Assembly: GCF_963678635.1 (NCBI RefSeq)
Contig: NC_087068.1
Span: 35,411,436-35,475,435, forward strand
Direction of reading: 5' to 3'
DNA length: 64,000 nucleotides
Origin: Symsagittifera roscoffensis
Taxonomy: Eukaryota > Xenacoelomorpha > Acoela > Convolutidae
The stretch's first letter is position 1; each line of letters begins with the position of its first letter. Of this stretch, positions 34,653 through 43,963 are shown in pieces. The notes below the pieces were generated by a model. It saw only the letters and a program-made list of their open reading frames with translations. It was not told the origin of the DNA and did no database searches. The position numbers were made by a program, and so were the translations under genes.

Positions 34653-37600
34653 TCACTCCATCACTTCTCCATCCTGATGTTCAGCGTCACTGTCTTCCAG
34701 AACTTTCTCTAACATGTCCAGAGAGTTGCGGGCCGTGCCCCAACCCTCCTGTTCCAACAGCCTCGGTTTGCAACAAGGTAGCAAGTCCACATTCACCTTC
34801 TGCTCCCGGTTCCTGCAAAAGCTGTTGTGAAGACATAGGCTCACGTTTCGTTCTAGGTCAGCTCTTAAGACCTCTTTCTTCTCATCTTCAGTAACACAAG
34901 GCGTTCCAGCTACCCGCTTCACCGCTGTGGTGACCGCGTTTCTGTGCGTCAAGAATGCTCGTTTATAGGCTCCTGGTCCTATATCTAGCTGGAAAGATTG
35001 ATAGGCTTCCGTATTCCTTGACATGTGACGCTTCGCGCGTTCATACATCCAAGATGTCATCACTGCACGGAACCAAGGCATCAATCTTTGCCTTGACCAT
35101 ATTCTTTCAATGGCTTTAGGTATTCTCAGAACCTTGCAGGTGGTTCTGAAAAGATCCAACTCACGACTCATTTTAACGTTGCTCAACTGTTCAGGAGTCG
35201 GCACGGCCGTCTCCTGCTCACTTGTGTCCGCGTTAGCCTCTAACCATCTCACTGCTAGCATGGCGCTAACCACCACGATTGACACTTGTTGATTCTGATC
35301 GGGCAACCCCGTGGAGTACAACTCCTCCACGTCCCAGACTAGGATCAGATTCCCGCGTTTAGGGTACCACAACGTCTGCGCCAAGCAGTGGCAAGGATAC
35401 TCCCCATGGGTTCTCACTATGTTCCTTCGGGTCCGATACCCTGAGGCTCCCAGCAACGGTTCCACTTCCATCAGGATTCTATGTAGGTCGTCTTTCTCTT
35501 CTATAGTGGGGAATTCAGTAGGTAACGCTCCACTCGCTTTCTGTTTCTCGAACTCACTCACGTTTCCTTCGTTCAGTCTCATGAACTCTTCACCCACAAC
35601 GTCTTGCAACTCGCCTTCGGATCTCTTCGGGACTGCCCGAAAGATCTTTGCCAACAAGTCATATGACCTCTCTGACATTCTGGCCAACCTCACGCACTTT
35701 GGCACAGAGAAAAGTTGGTCCACCAACACTTGTTGCGTCCTCGCATCCATCACCACCATGTGCGTAGGATACTTGCTATTACAATACGGCGCTGAGCTTG
35801 AACCCACCATATATTTTGAACCAGTAGGTCTGTGATAGGCTTCACTATCCTTCAGATTCATTTCATTCTCCAGGGCTTCTCGCCAGCCTCCAATCTTTTG
35901 TTCTGTCTGTAATGCTCCAGGGAATATTTCCACGCTGAGGGACGTCACTAGCTCATGGGCACGCTCCAAGCGCTCGAGCGATTCTATCGAACTCGTCATG
36001 CTGCAAAATCCCAAGGCTGTGATCAGGTTCACGTCCGTCACCCCATGGCAGTCTGCGACCAACTCCATGGCACTCTTATCTGACATGCTCAATCTTCCGT
36101 ACAATCGTGCCAGTTGTCGATGCTGCTCGCTTAGCGTAATCAGGCAGTGTCCCAGGTTACAAACATGTCCTTCCATCCCACTGTGTTGAGCCAAGCATGT
36201 GCCTTGCTTCAACCAATTACTCGATGTACCTTCCTCGGACAGCTCCGTGGACGGGTTGCTCTTCTTCTTCGTCAATCTCATGGCCAGCAGGTGTTGTATC
36301 ATGGCCAGATCATGTAAACTCGCATCATCATCCCGTTCTAACATGATATCCGCGGTCATGTCCCAGATTAAGCCCGCGTTAGGATGGGGACACCAGGAAG
36401 GTTTCATGAGTTCCCACATCACTACTAGACTGGTTTTCAAGGGACCGTCCCAAGAACCACAATCAAAACTCACTTGCCCTTTTAGCTCGGGAATCGAGGG
36501 CTCGACTACTCGTTCTTCCAAAATAATTCCAAGCTTGGGTTGTTCCACCATCAACATTCCAATTTCCTTAATCCGTTCAACCCAGAAGTTGAGCACTGTG
36601 ACTTGCTCGTAGTCGAAGTATGCTTCCCTGGCTTCTTCGTTCACGAAGGGATTATACGCCATCCCTGGTATACCAGACACGTATTGGAACGACTTCAGTT
36701 TCCCTAGTGTTGCAAACTCCTTTTGTCCTCTGGCCGCTTCAATCAAGTCTCTGCTCACTCTCAATTCTTTGTTGGAGTATCTTCTCACCTCTTCCAACTT
36801 GCGATAGCTTTCCATATCATTCGACTCCTTGCTTGGCACGGTCAATGGCATGTCCTGATATAGCTCTAGGAGTGCCCTAAGGAAGTTCCTTTCGCAATCA
36901 ACTCCCTTTTGCCGAGTGATCTTTATACATTCTCCCAACACAGGAGTGGGGATGCGATCCACCACGAACCTGACAAAGCAAAGGGCATCCTTACGCTTAG
37001 CCCATGCTATCGCTGAATCGTCTTTCGAAATCAATGCTCGTAGAGCTTCCATTAACTCTAGCTCCTGTTCTCGTGATTTCGAGTCATTACTGGCTTCATA
37101 CTCCGCCTTTTTGATGCCCATCAAGCACCAAGCCAGTCGTATTTGCAGATCAGTTCTCACGCAAGGATGAGCCAGGTATGCTGCCACAGTAGCAGGTGCA
37201 TTCATCGTCTCATCGAAGTATTTCTGGAGGGCCGCCCACCAAGAAATTTCTAGCAGTTTTTCCAATCCGATTTCGTTCGCTTCTGATGACATCACTGTGC
37301 CATACTCTCTTCGATTGAAGTTAGAGTTCTCCGTAAGCCCCTTCAAATATTCTTGCATGGCTCTCTTCTCGCTCCAAGCCATCAGGTGCCCTCTCGCGGA
37401 GTTCCTCGCTTTCAACATCTCCACATAACCCCCTGCCGGATCTCCCATATGGACCGATTCCGGCACAGTTATTCGACTGTACTCGACCACGTCGAGTTGT
37501 CCTTCCAGTTTCAACTTGGCCATGTTGATTCGCGAGGGCCTATAATCTTCAAGTCCTCCAGATCCACATTGACTGATTACTTCCATTTCTAACTTAGTGT

Positions 37601-40600
37601 CTGCCAGGGTTCGCGCCGTCTTCTTCGACCTTGTGGCGGTTACGGTCAGACCTGCCAAGAGCATAGGGGGTATCAGATTCTCTTTTTCTCCCCCTGTCAG
37701 TGTTGTACTATCTCCCTGCCCGCTCTCGCCTGAACGACCTGCGCTCGTTAAAGAGGTCACCACTGCGTTGGCTCTTGACTTCACCACTCTCGGGTTCATG
37801 GCTCGACTTCCTGTCTTCCCTTTTAGTCGCTTCAGCCCTTTCCTGGCTCGTCTGACAGGTAATTTCTTTGCAACATGCTGATCATCGGCACTGTCTTCTG
37901 TTACTGACTCGGTCAGAACATCCGACTCCATGGAGCTCACTATTTTTTCCAGGACCTCACGCATGATGGGTTGGTTCAATCCCACCTTCATTATGGACTG
38001 CGTCCCATATCGCCTTATCACGTCCCAAGATTTCTCCATGAAGTTTACTCGGCTCCAAATTGCTCCTGTCTTGCCCTCCAACTCCATTTGATATCTTTCC
38101 CATTCTTCTTCTGGTAATGTGCTGAGGAACGATATCTTCATAGACTCTTCGATTTTCCTCCTCCTTGGCGATTCATAAAGCAGTTTCTGTGGGTCCCTGC
38201 TTCGGCACTCTCTAGCCTGGCTTATTGGGTCTATCGGAGATAGATCGGCCGACGCCTCCTTTGTAGGAGACATGAAGGACGATGGTGCCATTAGCAATAA
38301 ACTCCCATCGACTTCCCCATCGTCGTCTTCACTGAACCGGTACTCTAGCAAGTCCCTTTCCAACGCTCCTAGATCGGTCTCTCCCGGTTTCTCCGTCTTA
38401 CTTCCGGTCCCGTCATCGTTATCGTCCTGATCCATCAATTCATCGTCGTCCGCATCAGGTTTCGGCCTAGGTCCCGAGGGTCCTTGTCGCGCGTCTGTGC
38501 CCGAATCCGGCCGAGCCGGTACGGCCATGTCTCCTGCATGATAAAACAATTCATCATCGACCAGGAACTCTACCAACTCCTCGCCATGTGGGGCCAGGTC
38601 CTCTATCGTTATATATGAGCCACCTCTGCTCTCACTTGCCACCTCCAGCATCACCACTTTCGCTTCTCCTGACCACTTCAGTCTCGATAAATCATCCGCT
38701 GAAGAATATACTTCGTTCCACGTTTCAGCCGAGACCTCTGGTCTCCTGGAGGGTAGTGCCTTGATCTTTTTCCTGCTCCAGGCATCGGGGAATGAGAAGT
38801 CAAACGTATGCGCAGCGGCAGCGTTCCAGCTGATGAAGCGCGGCTCCATCCCTCCACTCCACTTCAGCATTCTCTTCTCCGCGTCACGAGCTGCTCCGAT
38901 ACGAGGGGCAATGATGGGAGATGTGACTCCCAACAACATCCTCCTTATCGGTGGATATCGATGGCATTGGTCCGGCAGCGGCCTGGACCCAGGAAGCCAT
39001 GTTTGTTGATTCTCTTTCGCATGGGCATAGGCTCCCGGCAATTGAGGTACTACCACAGCCTCTCCTGTATCTTTCACCACTGGTCTCAAATTCCAGAGTT
39101 TTGGGTTAAACTGGATGTGGGAAAGATCCTCACGGCCCATTCGGCATTTGAAGTGGTTGTTGAAGTCCATCAACACCCAACCTGGCTCTGCTATTCTTCC
39201 GAATAGCCTATCATCGCTAGCCAGCTTTCTCAGTTCACTCTGCTCTACCCAATTCAGCACGGAACAATCCACTACTGAGACCAGGTTGACGTACAACACT
39301 GAATTCCTGTACGCCTTAACTTGCACATCCGGGAACGCAAAGGACATCACCGGTCCATACACCACTGTGACGAATTCCCTCAGTCCGTGGACCAGAGCCA
39401 ACGGATCAATCCGCATCATAACGGCTAAGTCTGTTAGTAAGGGCATGCCACAATACTGCTTACATTCGCTTGCGTTCGTCGCCACTTTGTCCTCTCCTGT
39501 GACGCTTCTGTTTTGTTGCAAGAGGTATTGAAGTAGGAGAGTCCTCCAGTCTTTCATCTTCCTGAGCGAGGCAGTTTCCAACTGTGCATTGAACTCACGA
39601 CTGGGTCCCTGTAGTTGTTCAGGGTAACGCAATAGCACAAGCAAGTCTCCCAGTCGACCATAGGTCATGGCAATCAGAGTCAGGAGTCCATCCAATCTCA
39701 AATCGGCCAATGCTTGGGTAAAGAGGTTTGCCGGTCCTTTCACAAAGTTTTCATGACCAAATGTCACGTATAAGGCTAGCACCAGGCCAATCGACAACTT
39801 CCTGATGTCTTTGACGAAACTCGCGATCAGGTTCCTAGATGCCCTCGGATAGCACGTCGATAGAAAAGATGGCGTCCATCCCACTCCCATTCCACCCAAG
39901 ATAGCATCTGATCGTTCGTACTGTGCCTTTGTGGCCAGCACGTCAGCTTGGAACTTATCCAGCGACATCGTGTTTACGTCTTGCATCAGTTTCAACATCT
40001 TGCCTCCAGCCAACTCCCGGGCATTAAGTAGATTCTTCAGATACACATGTATCTCTTTAATTATTGCCGGCGCATGTTCAAACGCGTCCTCACCCAAGGT
40101 ACACAGCCTCGGTGACAGATACAACCATATGTTGTTGTGTGGCTTCGTACGCAAAGCCATTGCCATGAGGTCCTCCTCTGCTGACGTCATATTCTTTCTG
40201 ATCATCCTTCCCTGCTCATTCTCTGCATGATCCATCTGTCTGAACCAGAGATCATCAGCCACCTGTTGTACTAACAGATGATCGTCACCTACCCCTGGTC
40301 TTAGCTTCAATAATCTTGCAAAGTTGGACAGCTCCAACCCCAGAACTTCATCTAGCACCAACCTAGTTGTGCTACAATCTCTGAGCCCCTGTATGGCATT
40401 CGAGATGTCAGCCCAAACGGCGGGAAGCTCAGATCGGGACGGATAGTAATTGTCCGGGTCCACCACTCTGTTTGGGGCAGGAATTATCACGTTAAATATC
40501 CCCTCTGCTATCGTCGTGACCATTGTGTACACAAATTGAAGGGGTTCAGGCAACGCAGCGTAGCCTGGTGACAATACGAAGATCACCTTCACCACATTCA

Positions 40601-43600
40601 TGGTGAAACGTTGTCTTGCTGCTGCCTCTACCTCGGTCATCGCCGAGAGCAGTGTCATTATCGCCTCCCCTATAACTTCGTTACTCGGGATCGATCCATC
40701 CGTCAGACGTGACAACAAGCCCCTGCTTTGTAGATGATCATTTGAGCCTGCAACTACTATTACCTGCGGCTCCATGCTGACCACTCTCCGTACACTTATC
40801 ATCATGCCTATCGCCTGTCCCCTGTCCAGTTTAGGCGCCGTTAAGAAAATCACATCGGGCCAGAATAGAGAACGGGGCGTGTAGAGATAATCGGAGCCGG
40901 CCACAACCAGATATTTGGCAGCCTTCATGTCCAAGGGGTCATAAGCTGCAAAAAGGCCATCGCCTATTGGGGCCTTCAGGTTCCCGTATCTCTTATCGTC
41001 TCCAACCACTGTTGTAGTTCGGGGGTAATCCCTCGAATACTCGCCCGGCGTCTGACCGGGTGGTTTAGCGAATTGTCTGAACATCTTGTGATGTTTGTTA
41101 TTGGGCTTGTTCTCCGTCTGGAACTTGCCCTTGCGCACAGGTGGTGTCCTTTCCCGGGTCCTATCTCGAACGTCGGTGAGCGACCGGGTGTTTAAAGGTC
41201 CAAAGGTATTGTCATGAGGTAATCCATCCAGGTCTACATGTCGGAGTGAGGTCGAGGAGCTGAATTTCTCCTGCTCTGCTAGCAGCCAATCCACACCCGG
41301 TATCCGATAAAGTCGCGACACTGTGGGACTTTCACCGCCAGTCATTCTCATCGCATCCTCCCGACACGTCAAGGTATTCATATTCAACTTCGCCGACATG
41401 TCCGTCTTATACTGACCCCAATGACTAGGATCTGATCTATTCCAAAGCAGCATGCTGCCTGATTCGATCCCCTCCGCTGGCACGGTACTTGTAGACGGTC
41501 CTGCTGTCGAAGCAGGATTTGTCGTGGCAGGCGAATCGTTCCTCCTAGACGCGGTCTGGGAGTTATTCCTGTTGTTCTGTTCCACCGATCTGCCGAGTCG
41601 GCTTCCAATCGATTGCGGCCTGGGAGGAGGAGCAGTCCCTAGCCTGTCTCTCGCGTTCGAGCTCGGAGCGACGGTTGCGGCTCCAACCGTCTCCGTTGCC
41701 AAGGGCCCTAGACGGTTGGCGAGGGATTCGGGCACGGTTGCCCTTATTCTACTCCCTCCGGTCGAATTGGCCCGAGCCAAAGAACCGGTCGCCCTCGACT
41801 CTTGCTCCGTTTCCCTCAATTGCGTCTGAAACACATCATTAATCCAATGCCTCCCTCGTTGGGTATTGAAGTGCACTCCATCTCTGGTGAGCTCGATGTG
41901 ATCAGTCATGCGTAGCATATTTTCGAGATCCAGGAGTCGCAACTCGCCAGGATTGTTTCTCACCAGACTGCGGGTCATTTCATTCCACCGCGTCACGTTG
42001 CCATTCATGAAATCTGCAGCTATAGTGCCCACCAAAGGATTTGGTGGTATCGTACACAGGATCACGAGCTTGGGTCTATACTTTTCTTTCAATTCGTTCA
42101 ATAGGCACACCAATAGAGGTTCCCACTTGTTCTCCGGAGTCACGGGGGCTCTCGAGACGTCATTGGTCCCCAGCATTATTATTAATGTATCCAAATGATC
42201 CTCGCTCTGGAACTCCATCATTTTGATGACTTGAGCCACTGAGGCTCCTCCAAAGGACAGAATGGTAGTATGACCATAGACGAAGATCTCATTCAGATCT
42301 CTCACCAAACTGTCTCCAATGATCAAATGGCGACTCCCTGGGGGAATTACTTGGTCGTTCGTGGCGGGGTTCCAGCTCATGTCATTCAGGCAGGCTCGAG
42401 GATGCTCGGCTGGCACTTGCGTGAACTGATGACGTGCCATCAGATTCTTCCTGATGTCTACCACGCGAGACTTCTCAAAGACTCCACCAGGCGCAGAACA
42501 CGCTATCGTGCGGGTTGCTCGTTCCGAGCTATTTGATGAATGATCACGACGCTGGGAAGGAACGATCCTAGCCAGTGTCCGCTCAGTGCCTCTGTTGATC
42601 TCATCCATCGCGGCTCTGGCCACTTGGTTAAATGATTCCTGAAATTGAGGAGCTAGATAGGTGTCAGAAGGGTCTGGTATCGTAAACCTCTGACTCGAAG
42701 CAGACGGTCGTGTCTGCTGAGGAGCCTCGGGCCCCTTTGATGCACGCAAATCCAGAACCTCAGGTCCTCTCGATGCGCACAGCTCCTGCGCGGTTGTCCT
42801 GGGGCGTGTGTCGTTAGACCCCTCCGAGGACCTCATGCTCGCCAGGATTTCCGGTGACACTTGGCTCACCTTCGCCATATACAGCTCCTTCAGGTGCTTT
42901 ATCTCATCCTCCTTGTAGGCCACCTGCAGATCTTCAAATTTCTTTTTCCATTCGTCTCTCTCCCGAGCTATGGCCCTGTACTCCTGAAGTTTGGCACACA
43001 GCTCACTCTGATCTCTCTCCTTCTTCTCCAGTGTCTCAATCGTCTCCGACGTCTGGATCTCTATCTCGCTCACTCTCACTCTCTTTAGGGGAGGAGCAGC
43101 TGTTGGAGAGTCGACAGAGTGTGACGGGCCTGGCCCATCACGTTGTCTCTTCGCTCCAATGAGTGGCTGCGCAGGTTGGACGGGCAAGGGCATCTCACCT
43201 AGCCGGTGGTCCCTTTGCTCACCTAGTCCTGGCTCACGAGCCAGGTCGTGGCCAGACATCTCTCCGCGCCTCCATCTCATCAATCGGTTTCGGCCTCTCT
43301 CGGCGGTCCCGGACTCACCGAAGGCCAACATCAACACGACTTCTGTAGGGCGATTCCCTCGACCCTCTCTTCCCAGTGCATTGAGGAGTGCGACCACAAA
43401 CATCGCCAACCCCGGGTCTTCTCGTGTAAAATCACAATCGATCAGCCGCTGATAGATCTCGTCTAGAGTCGCTCCTAGACTCGCTGAGAGGAATTCCATG
43501 AGTTCGTTAGTGTCACCCATTTCTTTTCGTGTTGATTCTTCTTGTCGTGTCGTGTAATTTCTCTCTGTCTCTTCTGATTCAGTGTTCAGTAAACAATTTT

Positions 43601-43607
43601 CGATCAA
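34653..43607 (-). CDS. Giant second ORF (2984 aa) with SGNH/GDSL hydrolase-like domain
   Basis: Uninterrupted frame from ATG 43607 to the stop at 34653. Residues 185-250 are Lys/Glu-rich with heptad character (coiled coil). Residues about 425-600 carry the SGNH hydrolase blocks: IIGDSLV (Ser433), LGTNDV (480-484) and DGVHF with Asp576 and His579, so the Ser-Asp-His set is present. A second, partial similarity occurs at about 905-955 (VVAGSD, VVAGSNDHL) without a recognisable Ser/His set. An acidic stretch (about residues 1705-1730) and a basic KR-rich stretch (about 1915-1950) follow. No signal peptide, membrane span or fusion peptide typical of an envelope protein is seen. The remaining roughly 2000 residues are unrecognised. 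Position downstream of pol, where retroviruses carry env, and a possible splice acceptor just upstream suggest expression from a spliced RNA. SGNH domains are known in ORF1 of some LINEs; their role there is unclear. Confidence 0.85.
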   Translation of the reverse strand: MIENCLLNTESEETERNYTTRQEESTRKEMGDTNELMEFLSASLGATLDEIYQRLIDCDFTREDPGLAMFVVALLNALGREGRGNRPTEVVLMLAFGESGTAERGRNRLMRWRRGEMSGHDLAREPGLGEQRDHRLGEMPLPVQPAQPLIGAKRQRDGPGPSHSVDSPTAAPPLKRVRVSEIEIQTSETIETLEKKERDQSELCAKLQEYRAIARERDEWKKKFEDLQVAYKEDEIKHLKELYMAKVSQVSPEILASMRSSEGSNDTRPRTTAQELCASRGPEVLDLRASKGPEAPQQTRPSASSQRFTIPDPSDTYLAPQFQESFNQVARAAMDEINRGTERTLARIVPSQRRDHSSNSSERATRTIACSAPGGVFEKSRVVDIRKNLMARHQFTQVPAEHPRACLNDMSWNPATNDQVIPPGSRHLIIGDSLVRDLNEIFVYGHTTILSFGGASVAQVIKMMEFQSEDHLDTLIIMLGTNDVSRAPVTPENKWEPLLVCLLNELKEKYRPKLVILCTIPPNPLVGTIAADFMNGNVTRWNEMTRSLVRNNPGELRLLDLENMLRMTDHIELTRDGVHFNTQRGRHWINDVFQTQLRETEQESRATGSLARANSTGGSRIRATVPESLANRLGPLATETVGAATVAPSSNARDRLGTAPPPRPQSIGSRLGRSVEQNNRNNSQTASRRNDSPATTNPASTAGPSTSTVPAEGIESGSMLLWNRSDPSHWGQYKTDMSAKLNMNTLTCREDAMRMTGGESPTVSRLYRIPGVDWLLAEQEKFSSSTSLRHVDLDGLPHDNTFGPLNTRSLTDVRDRTRERTPPVRKGKFQTENKPNNKHHKMFRQFAKPPGQTPGEYSRDYPRTTTVVGDDKRYGNLKAPIGDGLFAAYDPLDMKAAKYLVVAGSDYLYTPRSLFWPDVIFLTAPKLDRGQAIGMMISVRRVVSMEPQVIVVAGSNDHLQSRGLLSRLTDGSIPSNEVIGEAIMTLLSAMTEVEAAARQRFTMNVVKVIFVLSPGYAALPEPLQFVYTMVTTIAEGIFNVIIPAPNRVVDPDNYYPSRSELPAVWADISNAIQGLRDCSTTRLVLDEVLGLELSNFARLLKLRPGVGDDHLLVQQVADDLWFRQMDHAENEQGRMIRKNMTSAEEDLMAMALRTKPHNNIWLYLSPRLCTLGEDAFEHAPAIIKEIHVYLKNLLNARELAGGKMLKLMQDVNTMSLDKFQADVLATKAQYERSDAILGGMGVGWTPSFLSTCYPRASRNLIASFVKDIRKLSIGLVLALYVTFGHENFVKGPANLFTQALADLRLDGLLTLIAMTYGRLGDLLVLLRYPEQLQGPSREFNAQLETASLRKMKDWRTLLLQYLLQQNRSVTGEDKVATNASECKQYCGMPLLTDLAVMMRIDPLALVHGLREFVTVVYGPVMSFAFPDVQVKAYRNSVLYVNLVSVVDCSVLNWVEQSELRKLASDDRLFGRIAEPGWVLMDFNNHFKCRMGREDLSHIQFNPKLWNLRPVVKDTGEAVVVPQLPGAYAHAKENQQTWLPGSRPLPDQCHRYPPIRRMLLGVTSPIIAPRIGAARDAEKRMLKWSGGMEPRFISWNAAAAHTFDFSFPDAWSRKKIKALPSRRPEVSAETWNEVYSSADDLSRLKWSGEAKVVMLEVASESRGGSYITIEDLAPHGEELVEFLVDDELFYHAGDMAVPARPDSGTDARQGPSGPRPKPDADDDELMDQDDNDDGTGSKTEKPGETDLGALERDLLEYRFSEDDDGEVDGSLLLMAPSSFMSPTKEASADLSPIDPISQARECRSRDPQKLLYESPRRRKIEESMKISFLSTLPEEEWERYQMELEGKTGAIWSRVNFMEKSWDVIRRYGTQSIMKVGLNQPIMREVLEKIVSSMESDVLTESVTEDSADDQHVAKKLPVRRARKGLKRLKGKTGSRAMNPRVVKSRANAVVTSLTSAGRSGESGQGDSTTLTGGEKENLIPPMLLAGLTVTATRSKKTARTLADTKLEMEVISQCGSGGLEDYRPSRINMAKLKLEGQLDVVEYSRITVPESVHMGDPAGGYVEMLKARNSARGHLMAWSEKRAMQEYLKGLTENSNFNRREYGTVMSSEANEIGLEKLLEISWWAALQKYFDETMNAPATVAAYLAHPCVRTDLQIRLAWCLMGIKKAEYEASNDSKSREQELELMEALRALISKDDSAIAWAKRKDALCFVRFVVDRIPTPVLGECIKITRQKGVDCERNFLRALLELYQDMPLTVPSKESNDMESYRKLEEVRRYSNKELRVSRDLIEAARGQKEFATLGKLKSFQYVSGIPGMAYNPFVNEEAREAYFDYEQVTVLNFWVERIKEIGMLMVEQPKLGIILEERVVEPSIPELKGQVSFDCGSWDGPLKTSLVVMWELMKPSWCPHPNAGLIWDMTADIMLERDDDASLHDLAMIQHLLAMRLTKKKSNPSTELSEEGTSSNWLKQGTCLAQHSGMEGHVCNLGHCLITLSEQHRQLARLYGRLSMSDKSAMELVADCHGVTDVNLITALGFCSMTSSIESLERLERAHELVTSLSVEIFPGALQTEQKIGGWREALENEMNLKDSEAYHRPTGSKYMVGSSSAPYCNSKYPTHMVVMDARTQQVLVDQLFSVPKCVRLARMSERSYDLLAKIFRAVPKRSEGELQDVVGEEFMRLNEGNVSEFEKQKASGALPTEFPTIEEKDDLHRILMEVEPLLGASGYRTRRNIVRTHGEYPCHCLAQTLWYPKRGNLILVWDVEELYSTGLPDQNQQVSIVVVSAMLAVRWLEANADTSEQETAVPTPEQLSNVKMSRELDLFRTTCKVLRIPKAIERIWSRQRLMPWFRAVMTSWMYERAKRHMSRNTEAYQSFQLDIGPGAYKRAFLTHRNAVTTAVKRVAGTPCVTEDEKKEVLRADLERNVSLCLHNSFCRNREQKVNVDLLPCCKPRLLEQEGWGTARNSLDMLEKVLEDSDAEHQDGEVME

Positions 43608-43963
43608 TCAAGATCTAAAAAAACAGGTCGCGACTTAGAACCATCATTTTTGGATGCAACACCAATCAATTCTTTAAAATTCTCCATTGAAATTCTCTTC
43701 ACAATTCCGATTTGAAATTTAGCACCAAGGTGGATCGTCCACCTTTATCTTTGTCAGAGTAGCACGAATAAGCGCTGTCACCTTGATGACACAAACATAA
43801 AACATATCATAACAATAACATAACATAAACACATAAACATCACCCACCTATACTATCATATAAAAACCTAATTCCTAATACTGTACCTAAAGCCTAACCT
43901 AAAGCTTGACTCTAATTCTTATCGAGCAACTTAATAAAAACCACTTATCGCCGAGCGCAATTC
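43608..43963 (-). promoter_or_regulatory. Spacer between the two giant ORFs with a candidate splice acceptor
   Basis: 356 bases without coding potential. Reading the element strand, CCTGTTTTTTTAG at 43615-43627 is a strong pyrimidine tract plus AG and lies eight bases before the ATG of the second frame. This would allow a subgenomic spliced mRNA. The donor is not identified. Confidence 0.45.

Noticed and set aside
34580-43466. Many plus-strand open frames of 60-170 codons opposite the second giant ORF
   Set aside because: Shadows of a GC-richer coding strand; no domains, and the minus-strand frame is uninterrupted.
34653-43607. Second giant ORF as an envelope gene
   Set aside because: Its position fits, but no signal peptide, transmembrane span, furin-like site or fusion peptide is visible; the recognisable domain is an SGNH hydrolase.
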